Assembly: GCA_963794165.1 (NCBI GenBank)
Contig: CAWCCT010000002.1
Span: 1-64,000, forward strand
Origin: PALSA-350 sp963794165
GTDB lineage: Bacteria; Acidobacteriota; Terriglobia; Terriglobales; Acidobacteriaceae
Direction of reading: 5' to 3'
Length of the DNA: 64,000 nucleotides
Position numbers and translations under genes: made by a program. Shown in pieces: positions 39,492 to 48,273 of this stretch (its first letter is position 1; the number at the start of each line of letters is the position of its first letter). A model generated the notes under the pieces. The model searched no databases. It was not told the DNA's origin and worked only from the letters and a program-made list of their open reading frames with translations.

Positions 39492-42400
39492 CTAAAAACG
39501 ATACAGCGCGCTGAACTGGATCTGCCTTTGCGGGGACCGAACATTCGTGATCTGTCCAAAATTAGCGTCCGTCACATTGTTATCAGGATTTCCATAACTC
39601 GCAATATTGAACACGTTGAAGAAATCCGCGCGAAAGCCAATCGCCTGGCCCTCGGTAATGCGAAAATCTTTGAACACCGAAGTATCCACCTGCCGGTAAC
39701 CCGGAGTGCGCTCGCTGTTGATCGACGCCGTACCAAAGGTAAGCGGCGCCGACGCCCCATAAGCGCAGATACCATTGTCTCCACCTGCGGAGCAGGGGGT
39801 GGCTGAGGGATCCGTACCCCACCAATGAGCAACGCTACGGTTACGAATTTTAAAGGGGCGATAAAAATTTGCCCGCGCCTGACCATACGTGTTGGTGTTG
39901 CTGGTCCCGCCAGGACCGTTTATGGTGATCGGGAAGCCGGAGTAAAGAATCGCCGAGGCTGAGGCCTTCCACCCTCCCACCAAAAGGTCGAGGATCGGAT
40001 TCATCTTGCTGCCGTACGTCTGTCCGCGGCCAAACGGGATCGCATACACCCCGAAGAAGCTCAGATTATGGCGCACGTCCTGGCCTGTTGGACCGTAGTC
40101 GGCGTGCCCGTTATACCCATCCTGGAAGGCTCCATTGGATCCCATGATATTTGGTTGTCCATAATTTCCAGACGAGTTGGTAAACGACTTGGCATAGGTA
40201 TAGTTGACCGTGTATTCGAGCCCATGGCTGGCGCGCTGCCGCAAAGTCGCCTGGCCGCCGTTGTAGTTCATGCCCGCATCCGATTCAGTAAGCAGCAGGC
40301 CGCCATTTTGGCCCACGAGATTGGTATAAGGCGCAACCGCCGAAGCAGGAATCGATGCTCCACTCGGCAAATTGCTGATGATCGTCGCCTGCTCCAGTGT
40401 CAACTGGTTGGCGTTGCGGTAGTCGGCCAGGTGCTGCCCTGTTTCCCCCAGGTAACCCACGCTCAACGACAAGGTGTTCGAAAGCGCGTACTCGGTGGTG
40501 AGACTGTATTCGTGGATGTAGGCGGGCTGCTGATTCTGCGGCCAGACCGAATAGGAACTAGTCGCACTGAACTGCGGAGTAAAACCATCCTCCACCTTGA
40601 ACGGCGCACCAGGATTGGTCGTCGTCGGGGTCATCGCTTTCAGGTCGCTTCCCAGTGCGAACGGCGGACTGGAAGTAAGGCGCTGATTGAAGGCGTCCCC
40701 TTCGAAAAAGCTGGTAGCGCCGTAACCACCGCGGACCACGAACCGTGTGGCTGCCTGGTACGCAAAACCAATCCGGGGCATGAACTGGTCGTAGGTTGCG
40801 TTGTAGCAGGCCTTAGTGGGGCATACAACCGCCCCCGCGATCGCACCTGCCGGCACACTTCCGGCGTATTCCACCGTGCCGCTATTGAGCAAAACATTCG
40901 CGGTCTTGTTATGCGCCTCATACCAGGGCTGATCGAATTCGTAACGCAGTCCAAAGTTGAGCGTGAGCGTGGGTGACGCCTTGAAATCATCCTGCACGTA
41001 TCCCGCGGTACGCCACTGCCGGTTGCCGACAATGCCGATGGTCGAGCCCAGCCGGTTCTCAGAAACTCGATCCAGAATGAAATCTGCCGGGCCATATCCG
41101 CCGCCGCCCGTAGTCACATTCGGATTGCTGGTGAAGTTGCCGTTGTAGTTGAAGTTCCCCAGGAACCCGAAGTTCGATGCATTCAGATAGTTCTGCTGAT
41201 ACCGTGTCGCCTGCACTCCAAACGACAACAGGTGCCTTCCCCGCTGCCAGGTCAGGTTGTCATAGTAGTTGAAAGTATTGTCACGCAGGATCTGCGTGTT
41301 GGCGCTGGTGCCGATGGCGCTGGCGTTAAAGTTCATATCCTGTTCCGAGAAACCAGGATAGAGCTGGGTCCCAAAAGGGATTCCAACCTTCATGTTTCCT
41401 GTCAGGCCGAAGACGCCCGACGGATCAGTGGGAATGTTGTTATCCCAGCGCACGCGGGTAAACCCAATACGAGCTTCGTTGACAATCGCGGGCGAGAAGG
41501 TGTGGATCCAGCTGCCGCCGCCCAGCTTGCTGGGATACACATTGACAGAAGGAAACGTCACCGGCAGCAGCGCCGTCTGCGAATCTTGTGCGTCCGATTG
41601 GGCAAAAAAAGCGGTGTACTTATTTGCCGTGCCCGGGTCGAAGTCGATCTTTACGTCGCCCTGGTTGTTGACCACGAATTTGCGTTGCGAGCCCTGGTAG
41701 TCGTTCTGCAGCAGCCCGTCTGTCGGCGCCGCATTGGGCAGGGGATAAAGATTTGGATGAGCGGCGAGAAACGCCGCCACCGGATTCAAGACCGGCAAGC
41801 CCTGGTCTCCGGCATAAGAAGCGAAATTGTTCTGCGTGTCATACAACTGAATGTTGCTGCTGGCCCCCTGCGCCAGCAGCGCAGAGAAGTCTCCGCTTCG
41901 CATAGCGGCAGGGAGAACGCTGGCGCTCACCAGGCCTCCCGAATGCCGGCGGTTGCCAAGGTAATCCACAAAGAAAAATAACTTGTCTCGCAAGATTGGT
42001 CCCCCCAGCGTCCCGCCGAAGCGGCTCTGCGTGTAGGGGTTCTTGGGAATGATCGGGGTGGAGTAGTTATTAGCCCAGGTATTTGCATCAAGGTTGTAGT
42101 TCTCGACCGCGCCATACGCCGAGCCGTGGAAATTGCTGGTCCCTGACTTGAGGATGGAAACCACCGCCCCGCCATTCGCGTTTCCATAGGAAGCAGGCGC
42201 ATTGGCGGAAATGACGCGGACCTCCGAGAGAGCTTCGGGCGCGGGATTATAGGCGATCAGGTTGTTCTGCGGTTCGTTCTGGTCGGCGCCGTCGAGGGTG
42301 TAGTTATTTGCCTGGTTCCGGTTGCCATTGATGGAGGCAATCCCATTGTTATAAGTGCTGCGCTCGATGGCGTTGTTGCCGGTGAAGCCTTGCGGGTCAG

Positions 42401-42899
42401 TGGAAACGGCCCCCGGCTGATACAGAGTGACCGAAGAGAAGTTGCCCCCATTCAACGGAAAGTTCGCAATCTCATTGGTGGTGAGCGTAATGCCCAGCGA
42501 AGCATCATTGGTGTTCAGAATGGGCGTGGCTGTGCCCAACACCTGCACCGTATCAGTGGTGTTGCCGGGCCGCAGGCTGGCATCGATTTTGGCGGTCTGA
42601 TTGATTTCGAGCGCGAACGGGGGCATGGCCTGGGTGGAAAACCCAGGTGCGCTGACAGTGATTCGGTAAGTGCCGACGGGCAGAAAGCGGATGGTGTACG
42701 CGCCCGCATCGTTGGTCTGCTCGTGCGTTTTCACGCCGGTCGCGGTATTTTCCGCAATCACTTCGGCCCTGGGGATAATTGCCCCGCTCTGATCAGTGAC
42801 TACTCCGGTGATGGAGCCGGTCACGGTTTGGGCAAGCAGGGTAAACGTACTCAACAGGACCACGAGCGCACATCCGGTCAGACGTTGCATGAAATTCAT
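39492..42899 (-). CDS. TonB-dependent receptor, Oar type
   Basis: Outer-membrane receptor of 1135 residues. ATG 42899 has GGAGG upstream and a signal peptide (MNFMQRLTGCALVVLLSTFTLLAQ). An N-terminal carboxypeptidase-regulatory-like domain follows (TGSITGVVTDQSGAIIPRAEVIAENTATGVKTHEQTNDAGAYTIRFLPVGTYRITVSAPGF), then the plug (IERSTYNNGIASINGNRNQANNYTLDGADQNEP ... GGAVVSILKSGTSNFHGSAYG). The long barrel contains RFGGTLGGPILRDKLFFFVDYLG and ends VFNIASYG...RSPQRQIQFSALYRF. Oar-like proteins are greatly expanded in Acidobacteriota and are thought to import large substrates, often polysaccharide or peptide. No regulator or SusD-like partner is adjacent, so the ligand is unknown. Confidence 0.94.
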   Translation of the reverse strand: MNFMQRLTGCALVVLLSTFTLLAQTVTGSITGVVTDQSGAIIPRAEVIAENTATGVKTHEQTNDAGAYTIRFLPVGTYRITVSAPGFSTQAMPPFALEINQTAKIDASLRPGNTTDTVQVLGTATPILNTNDASLGITLTTNEIANFPLNGGNFSSVTLYQPGAVSTDPQGFTGNNAIERSTYNNGIASINGNRNQANNYTLDGADQNEPQNNLIAYNPAPEALSEVRVISANAPASYGNANGGAVVSILKSGTSNFHGSAYGAVENYNLDANTWANNYSTPIIPKNPYTQSRFGGTLGGPILRDKLFFFVDYLGNRRHSGGLVSASVLPAAMRSGDFSALLAQGASSNIQLYDTQNNFASYAGDQGLPVLNPVAAFLAAHPNLYPLPNAAPTDGLLQNDYQGSQRKFVVNNQGDVKIDFDPGTANKYTAFFAQSDAQDSQTALLPVTFPSVNVYPSKLGGGSWIHTFSPAIVNEARIGFTRVRWDNNIPTDPSGVFGLTGNMKVGIPFGTQLYPGFSEQDMNFNASAIGTSANTQILRDNTFNYYDNLTWQRGRHLLSFGVQATRYQQNYLNASNFGFLGNFNYNGNFTSNPNVTTGGGGYGPADFILDRVSENRLGSTIGIVGNRQWRTAGYVQDDFKASPTLTLNFGLRYEFDQPWYEAHNKTANVLLNSGTVEYAGSVPAGAIAGAVVCPTKACYNATYDQFMPRIGFAYQAATRFVVRGGYGATSFFEGDAFNQRLTSSPPFALGSDLKAMTPTTTNPGAPFKVEDGFTPQFSATSSYSVWPQNQQPAYIHEYSLTTEYALSNTLSLSVGYLGETGQHLADYRNANQLTLEQATIISNLPSGASIPASAVAPYTNLVGQNGGLLLTESDAGMNYNGGQATLRQRASHGLEYTVNYTYAKSFTNSSGNYGQPNIMGSNGAFQDGYNGHADYGPTGQDVRHNLSFFGVYAIPFGRGQTYGSKMNPILDLLVGGWKASASAILYSGFPITINGPGGTSNTNTYGQARANFYRPFKIRNRSVAHWWGTDPSATPCSAGGDNGICAYGASAPLTFGTASINSERTPGYRQVDTSVFKDFRITEGQAIGFRADFFNVFNIASYGNPDNNVTDANFGQITNVRSPQRQIQFSALYRF

Positions 42900-43305
42900 G
42901 GTGCCTCCGCTCGGCGAAGCTTGATTGGTCACTGCAAAACAAATGTCCGGGTCACTCTGTTTCGAGCCAATATCAAAGGGCGCTTTGTATCAGGGCACGA
43001 CTTCAGTCGTGCCGAAAAGAGCCAGTAGGACGAGGGCTTTAGCCCCTGCGGCGCTATTTCCTTTTCAGTTCGCCCTCGCGGCTCTCCCCTTTGTCATCCC
43101 GCCTGCCCCGGCGTGCCGTGGGAGCGAAGCCGACCTGTCCCGGCGTGCCGTGGAGGGATCTGCGGTTTCACTCCACCCCAAGCCAATGTGCTCTTCAAAC
43201 AGCGTTCGGCAGCTCAACCTGCCAGGAGAACATTACCTTTGCAGCATTCAATAGCCACAAAATTCGATCACAGTGTTCGATTCTCCGTTGGCCTCTTCCG
43301 GATCG
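42900..43305. other. Gene-free gap
   Basis: About 400 bases upstream of the TonB receptor gene and downstream of the MscS gene (both minus strand). It holds a half type I repeat (42981-43062) and a 15-base direct repeat CCCGGCGTGCCGTGG at 43107 and 43139. I see no gene. The receptor promoter should lie near 42910-42980. Confidence 0.6.
42981..43062. repeat. Half type I REP element
   Basis: GCTTTGTATCAGGGCACGAC-TTCAGTCGTGCC, then GGGCTTTAGCCCCTG; the right half is absent. The stem carries a compensating pair of changes (GGCACGACT/AGTCGTGCC against GGCCCGACT/AGTCGGGCC in other copies), which keeps the hairpin intact. Confidence 0.8.
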
Positions 43306-45120
43306 CTATTTTTGGCTTACCTCGGGTGCTCCCATCATTAGCTCTACGACCGCTCCAAACAGGCGGTTTCGCATCTCCAGCCTTACCCCTGCCCGGGTTA
43401 CGTAGCGCACCACGATATCCACCCCTGAGCCCGCCGGCCGCATATCAACCGAAGGTTTTGCACTGAACTGCGGCGAACCCACTTCGTGGGTCACGCGTTT
43501 CCATTCCTCTTCCGCCATCTTCGCGTCCGCCTCGGTCTCCTTGACCGCGACCGCGCGGATCTTTTCGATCAACGGGTAAGCCTCCGCACCCGGCGGAATA
43601 CTCACCTTGATCTCGTCCCACATCCATTGTCCCGCGGTGGAGAAATTGAAGTAAGTCCCATGGATTGCATACCCGTTCAGGAAGGAGACCCGCCGCCCGG
43701 TCGGATGACCGTTTGCCGTCCAATTGCCCGTCTCCAGCAGCCAGGTGCGAAACACTCCGATCTCTACTACCTCACCTCCAACCCCGCCGATCTCCACCCA
43801 GTCGCCCACCCGTATCCCGTTCCGGCCCATGAGCACAAACCAGCCGCAGAATGCCAGGATGAAATCCTGGAAGACCACAGTCAACCCCGCCGTGGCCAGC
43901 CCAAGGATGGTGGGCATCTGCTGTGGAGTTCCGAAAATTACCAGCAGCACCAGCAGCAAGCCGATCACCTGCGTCCCCAGGTTCAGAATGATGCGCAACG
44001 TCTGCCTCTGCCGCGAGTCCCGGGAGATGCGGTCGAACGCCGCCTGCAGACCCCACCCCGCCATGATGGTCAACAGCACAATCGTCGCAATCACAGTGAG
44101 CGACTGCAGCATCATGTGGAGCATGATTTTGTGTTGCAGCTCTACCTGGCTGCCCCAGCGAACGTAGAGCGTCACCAACTGCTGCTGCGCTGCCAACCGG
44201 TCGTCGAGGATGCTCAAAATGTTCCGTTGCGTTTCCTCGCGCTGCAATTCCTTAACCCGGGCAGAACTTGACTCTCCGGCCGTTCTTGCCGCGGCGGCGT
44301 TTGCTTCCGCCGCCTGGGCTTGCGCAACCATCGTTGCATGGTCCGCCGTAAGCGCCGCGACATCGGCCCTTGCCAGCTGCTCTGCCTGCTCGATCAGTTG
44401 CTTTCTACTCCGCTGGGCCCACCACTCCGAAAGCTGCCCGGCCAGCGTCCTGTAGCTTGCCGCCGCGACCACTGCGGTCTGTGCGTCGCCCCCGGAGACC
44501 CGGGTGTCGTACTTCTTCGATTCAGCCTGGTGCGCCGACAATTCCTGCTGGATTTTTCCGCGGTGATCGCCACTCGCCCGAGCCAGATCCTCCATGGAAT
44601 CCGCCAACTCGTCTTGGTCCAGGCCCAGCTGCGCCTTGGCAACATCCAGGTCGTCCGCCGCCGGCCCAACCGCGGCTGACCCAGCCGCCGCACCTGCCGC
44701 GGGAGCGGCCTTGGGCGTCAAAGCCGCTACCCGCTGCTGGTCGTTCTTGACCGTTTGCTGTAGGGAGTTGACCCGCTGCTGCAAAGCGAGCGCCTGGCCC
44801 GTGAGCTGCCTGGTCTCCGCGCTCGCTTGGCGAAGAGATTGAGCGAAAGCCTGATCTACCTCGTGGTCGCCCAGCCGCTCCGCCTCGCGGGCAAACTCCC
44901 GCTCCTCCGCCGATACCGCCAACGGCGCCAGCGTCTGCGCAGTCTTCCAGGGCCGTTGATCCACAATGTCATAGGACGGCGGTGCGGCGTTCCAGCCTGT
45001 TCTTTGTCCATGCAAGAAGGGCAGGTGCTCCATCACGCCCCTGGTCATGAAACTCCCCACCAGGCACAGGACCACTACCGCCAGCGACAACCCCGCTGCT
45101 ATCTTGTGAGCACGATTCAT
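43306..45120 (-). CDS. MscS-family mechanosensitive channel with long coiled-coil N-terminus
   Basis: 604-residue inner-membrane channel-like protein. ATG 45120 has GGAGG nearby and a leader helix (IAAGLSLAVVVLCLVGSFM). Residues 60-310 are Ala/Gln/Glu-rich heptads predicted as periplasmic coiled coil (RQLTGQALALQQRVNSLQQTVKNDQQRVAAL, HATMVAQAQAAEANAAAA). Three spans follow: SLTVIATIVLLTIMAGWGL, TQVIGLLLVLLVIFG, and the pore-lining TM3 TILGLATAGLTVVFQDFILAFCGWFVLM. The MscS beta domain reads IRVGDWVEIGGVGGEVVEIGVFRTWLLETGNW. Such long periplasmic parts recall MscK/YbdG-type relatives. It probably releases solutes on osmotic downshift, or responds to another envelope signal. Confidence 0.88.
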   Translation of the reverse strand: MNRAHKIAAGLSLAVVVLCLVGSFMTRGVMEHLPFLHGQRTGWNAAPPSYDIVDQRPWKTAQTLAPLAVSAEEREFAREAERLGDHEVDQAFAQSLRQASAETRQLTGQALALQQRVNSLQQTVKNDQQRVAALTPKAAPAAGAAAGSAAVGPAADDLDVAKAQLGLDQDELADSMEDLARASGDHRGKIQQELSAHQAESKKYDTRVSGGDAQTAVVAAASYRTLAGQLSEWWAQRSRKQLIEQAEQLARADVAALTADHATMVAQAQAAEANAAAARTAGESSSARVKELQREETQRNILSILDDRLAAQQQLVTLYVRWGSQVELQHKIMLHMMLQSLTVIATIVLLTIMAGWGLQAAFDRISRDSRQRQTLRIILNLGTQVIGLLLVLLVIFGTPQQMPTILGLATAGLTVVFQDFILAFCGWFVLMGRNGIRVGDWVEIGGVGGEVVEIGVFRTWLLETGNWTANGHPTGRRVSFLNGYAIHGTYFNFSTAGQWMWDEIKVSIPPGAEAYPLIEKIRAVAVKETEADAKMAEEEWKRVTHEVGSPQFSAKPSVDMRPAGSGVDIVVRYVTRAGVRLEMRNRLFGAVVELMMGAPEVSQK

Positions 45121-45193
45121 CCCACCTCCGTTCAGGCACGCTTGACCCAGCCTAAACCTAAGTCGATGGAATGGTTTTTGGGGACTGGAAACA

Positions 45194-45229
45194 GAAAATG
45201 CCCCTGAACCGAAGTCCAGGGGCATTTTC
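45194..45229 (-). terminator. Perfect 13-bp hairpin, probable terminator
   Basis: GAAAATGCCCCTG and CAGGGGCATTTTC pair without mismatch around a 10-base loop; the 3' side on the minus strand ends in TTTTC. It lies just after the stop of the small zinc-ribbon gene (45254) and before the MscS gene, so it probably ends the former transcript. It is symmetrical enough to work on either strand. Confidence 0.6.
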
Positions 45230-45253
45230 CTTGAGCGTCGTACCGCGATAATT

Positions 45254-45478
45254 CTATGAGCGAACGCTCACCACGCTGGTTTCGCTCACCACCTTAGCCA
45301 GTCCGGGAGCGCGGCCATGCCCGGAAATATATCCTTTTCGATGGCCGTTCTTGCAGATGAACCACTGCTCATAAAAGCGGTCGGAATGCTCGGGAACGCC
45401 CGCCAAGCCGACCGTTTCATAGGCTGCTGGTTGCTCTGTCATCCTCTCACCGCACATTTTGCAATGTTCAGTAGGCAT
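45254..45478 (-). CDS. Small zinc-ribbon-like protein
   Basis: 74 residues. ATG 45478 has AGGAGAAAGAACC before it, which decides against an open upstream extension of 24 residues. Cys/His pairs in MPTEHCKMCGERM and QWFICKNGHRKGYISGHG suggest one bound zinc. No named family is recognised; small two-CxxC proteins of this kind are often uncharacterised. No functional link to its neighbours is visible. Confidence 0.7.
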   Translation of the reverse strand: MPTEHCKMCGERMTEQPAAYETVGLAGVPEHSDRFYEQWFICKNGHRKGYISGHGRAPGLAKVVSETSVVSVRS

Positions 45479-45584
45479 GGTTCTTTCTCCTGCACCATTG
45501 AGATGAAATGCGTTCGGGGTACGACCACACCTGCAAGGGTCAGTTCTCAAACTTTAGTAACGGATGCAAGCACAGCCTGATCGT

Positions 45585-45869
45585 CTATTCGTCGTCGTCT
45601 AAGAAAAGCTTCCTTTGGAAATCCTCCCGGGCGTGTGTGGCGGGTTGAAGAACATAGCCGCATTCCCGTGCAAGTTCACGCAGGAGTCTTTCCTTATCCT
45701 CTTTGGGTAGTCCGGCGACGATGGTATTACTGGCAGAAGCAGTTAGAGCATTAGATGACAAAGAAACCCCCAATAAGTCTGTCGAATTCTGCTGATTATC
45801 TTCGGCACAAATCGAGACGGTCAATGTGACTTGTTGTTTTGCTACGTTACCCTTGAACGACACTTTCAA
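45585..45869 (-). CDS. Small hypothetical protein
   Basis: 94 residues from a TTG start, the only possible start before an in-frame upstream stop. The first half (MKVSFKGNVAKQQVTLTVSICAEDNQQNSTDLLGVSLSS) looks like beta strands; the second half (LPKEDKERLLRELARECGYVLQPATHAREDFQRKLFLDDDE) is a charged helix with an acidic end. No family is recognised. AT content is higher than in the neighbours, so it may be a recent arrival or a non-gene. Confidence 0.45.
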   Translation of the reverse strand: MKVSFKGNVAKQQVTLTVSICAEDNQQNSTDLLGVSLSSNALTASASNTIVAGLPKEDKERLLRELARECGYVLQPATHAREDFQRKLFLDDDE

Positions 45870-46002
45870 CGCGCTGGTACCGGACGTACGACGTTAGCGT
45901 CAGTCGCTCCCACCATCGTGGATCACCCTGACACGGAAGGGTGATCGTCGGTCGCGGAGCGGATATACTTCCTGCGAGCAATGGGAGGCGGTTCCGGGCG
46001 AG

Positions 46003-48096
46003 ATGCAAGCCGTTGGTATATCGCGCTGGCTTTTTCTGGCTCTCGTTCTGCTGGCTCTCGTTTGTGTGCCATCGGCGAATGCTCAGGCAGCGTCAGACCC
46101 AGGGATGGGCTTGATCAAGCTTGATGTTTTGGTGACGGATACCTCTGGAGCGCCAATACCCGGCCTCCGGTCCACTGACTTCACTTTATTGGAAAATGGC
46201 AGTCCCAACCGGATTCTCTCCTTTCATGCATTGGAGCCCGAACCTCCGGTTGAAGTCATTCTGGTCATCGATACGCTCCAAATACCGGTGGGCCTGGCTT
46301 CCATTGAGCGTACTTCTGTCGAAGCCTTCCTGCGCCGCAATGGCGGCCACCTGGCGCAGCCGGTTTCTATCTTCACCATGCTCGACACCGGGCTTTGGCA
46401 GGTGGCCCAGCCCTCCAGTGACGGCAACTCCTTGGCCACGCAGGTCGCTCATAACGGCGAGGTGGCTTTGACGTATAAGTTTCACGGGCTTGCTAGTCCC
46501 CCCTCGCTCGATGCCCTGCAGGCGCTGGGCGCAATTGCCACTGCGGAAAGACGCAAGCCGGGCAGAAAGCTGCTGCTTTGGGTCGGACCCGGGTCGGGTC
46601 TGGGAAGCGGGGTAGACAGCGAAGCCTCGGGCCCCAGGGAAGACACCTTCTACACGATTTGCTGGTTTTCGACCCTCTTGCGGGAAGCTCGGATCGCTCT
46701 CTACAGCTTTTCCGTGGGGGAAACCGATCCTTTCCTGCTCTATAAGAGTTACCTGAACGGAGTGGAATCGGTTCGCGATGCCAGCTTCATGGACTTATCC
46801 CGAAAGGTACTTGCGGTGCAGAGCGGCGGACGCGTGCTGGACAGAAGTTCCGACCTGCTCAGCCAGATCGAGAGTTGTGTCAGGGAGGCCGGCGCCTTCT
46901 ACACTTTGTCCTTCGACCCTGCACCTGCCGATCACCCCGACGAATATCACCGGCTGCAGGTCGAGGTTTCGAAGCCGGGTCTGTCGGCCCGCACCAGCAC
47001 CGGCTATTATGATCAACCTTTTTATTCCGACCAGCCAAACCCCAGCACTCGGAGATTCACGGTTGCCCAGTTGGAAGAATTGCTAAACACGCTCCACGGC
47101 GCCAGTGATGGCGAGGTGGCGAGGCAACTTTCTGCACTGGAATTGACCGAATCGCTAAGCGCCTCAAAGTTTGCTCTCTGGACGGCGGCCTTCCACGGCA
47201 AGAAGACCCAGCAGGCGCTAACGGTTTTGGCTGACAAGTCTGCCTTTGTGCCTCCGCCGCTTGCGGAGATCCCAGCGGTTGCACCACCCGATGCGGCCGC
47301 GCAACAGCGGATGATCGCCTTGGTCGGTGATTATCTGCGCGACACGTTGCCGAAGTTGCCCAATTACTTTGCCGGCCGGACCACGGTCCGTTATGAAGAA
47401 ATTGCGGAATTCGATGCGGTAAATAGAAGACTTCTCTACCAGCCGTTGCAAATGGCGGAAAGCTTTAAGGAAGCGGTGATTTATCGCGATGGCAAGGAAG
47501 TCGCCGATCCGGGCGCGGCAAAACGCAAAAAACGCAAAAGCAACGAACCGTATCTCATCACTTACGGCACTTTCGGCCCGGCGCTCGGCTTTGTCCGCGA
47601 TGCGATTGCGGCTCCCGGCGGTTTGACGTGGAGCCGTTGGGAGCAGAGCCCGAACGGCTTGCGTGCTGTATTTACCTATCGGATTCCGGTAGACAAATCC
47701 CTCTATCAAATAGCGGGCTGTTGTCTTCCCGATGGCGACGGAACGATTGGCTTTGCCATCCGGGCCGGGTATCACGGCGAGATCGCCATTGATCCGGCAA
47801 GCGGCGCCATTCTACGTCTTCAGGCGCAGGAAGACCCGAAAGGCTTTACGGTAGTTTCCCGCTCCGACATCTTGATTACCTATGCCCCCGTGGATATCGG
47901 AGGGAAGACCTTTATCTGCCCGCAGAGAAGCGTTTCCATTATGAGGATCCGCTCCTTGAGCCTGTTGATGGACTGGGATGAAGGCTTCAGAACCTACGGT
48001 CCTTACGAGACCATGGTGAACGACATCACCTACGGTGACTATCACATGTTTCGCGGAGAGTCGCACATGCTGCCGGGGTTCAATCCAGGCGGCTGA
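46003..48096 (+). CDS. VWFA-related domain protein, exported
   Basis: 697-residue exported protein of the VWFA-related type frequent in Acidobacteriota. Signal peptide ISRWLFLALVLLALVCVPSANAQA. The first domain starts KLDVLVTDTSGAPIPGLRSTDFTLLENGSPNRILSFHAL, the common lead-in, then the A-domain strand VEVILVIDTLQIPVGLASIER. The MIDAS motif DxSxS is replaced by DTLQI, so metal binding of the classical kind is doubtful. The A domain ends near ESCVREAGAFYTLSFDPAPADHPDEYHRLQVEVSKPGLSARTSTGYY. A C-terminal region of about 300 residues (from FTVAQLEELLNTL) is unassigned. Its function is unknown; relatives may take part in adhesion or surface complexes. Confidence 0.82.
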   Translation: MQAVGISRWLFLALVLLALVCVPSANAQAASDPGMGLIKLDVLVTDTSGAPIPGLRSTDFTLLENGSPNRILSFHALEPEPPVEVILVIDTLQIPVGLASIERTSVEAFLRRNGGHLAQPVSIFTMLDTGLWQVAQPSSDGNSLATQVAHNGEVALTYKFHGLASPPSLDALQALGAIATAERRKPGRKLLLWVGPGSGLGSGVDSEASGPREDTFYTICWFSTLLREARIALYSFSVGETDPFLLYKSYLNGVESVRDASFMDLSRKVLAVQSGGRVLDRSSDLLSQIESCVREAGAFYTLSFDPAPADHPDEYHRLQVEVSKPGLSARTSTGYYDQPFYSDQPNPSTRRFTVAQLEELLNTLHGASDGEVARQLSALELTESLSASKFALWTAAFHGKKTQQALTVLADKSAFVPPPLAEIPAVAPPDAAAQQRMIALVGDYLRDTLPKLPNYFAGRTTVRYEEIAEFDAVNRRLLYQPLQMAESFKEAVIYRDGKEVADPGAAKRKKRKSNEPYLITYGTFGPALGFVRDAIAAPGGLTWSRWEQSPNGLRAVFTYRIPVDKSLYQIAGCCLPDGDGTIGFAIRAGYHGEIAIDPASGAILRLQAQEDPKGFTVVSRSDILITYAPVDIGGKTFICPQRSVSIMRIRSLSLLMDWDEGFRTYGPYETMVNDITYGDYHMFRGESHMLPGFNPGG

Positions 48097-48154
48097 CGAC
48101 TGTTGATTTGACGAAGGGCTCGGCTTCAGCAATGCCGCACCGGGCTAAAGAAAA

Positions 48155-48229
48155 TGCAGTCACCTTCACTCCGCACTCCAGTGCTTTGTATCAGGGCCCG
48201 ACTAAAGTCGGGCCCTGATACAAAGCTTC
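48155..48229. repeat. Minimal type I element: perfect 21-bp palindrome
   Basis: 48183-48226 is a perfect palindrome of two 21-base arms (GCTTTGTATCAGGGCCCGACT and its complement) with only AA between. The 28 bases before it (from TGCAGTCACCTTCACTC) match the leader of the element at 34856. It appears to be the outer ends of a type I element joined, without inner modules. Confidence 0.9.
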
Positions 48230-48273
48230 AGAGCGCGGCGTAGAAGGCCCCGCGGCTTTCCTAGGCCCGGCAA

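Noticed and set aside
40068..40976. 302-codon plus-strand frame inside the TonB receptor gene
   Set aside because: Antisense shadow of the receptor barrel; no family pattern.
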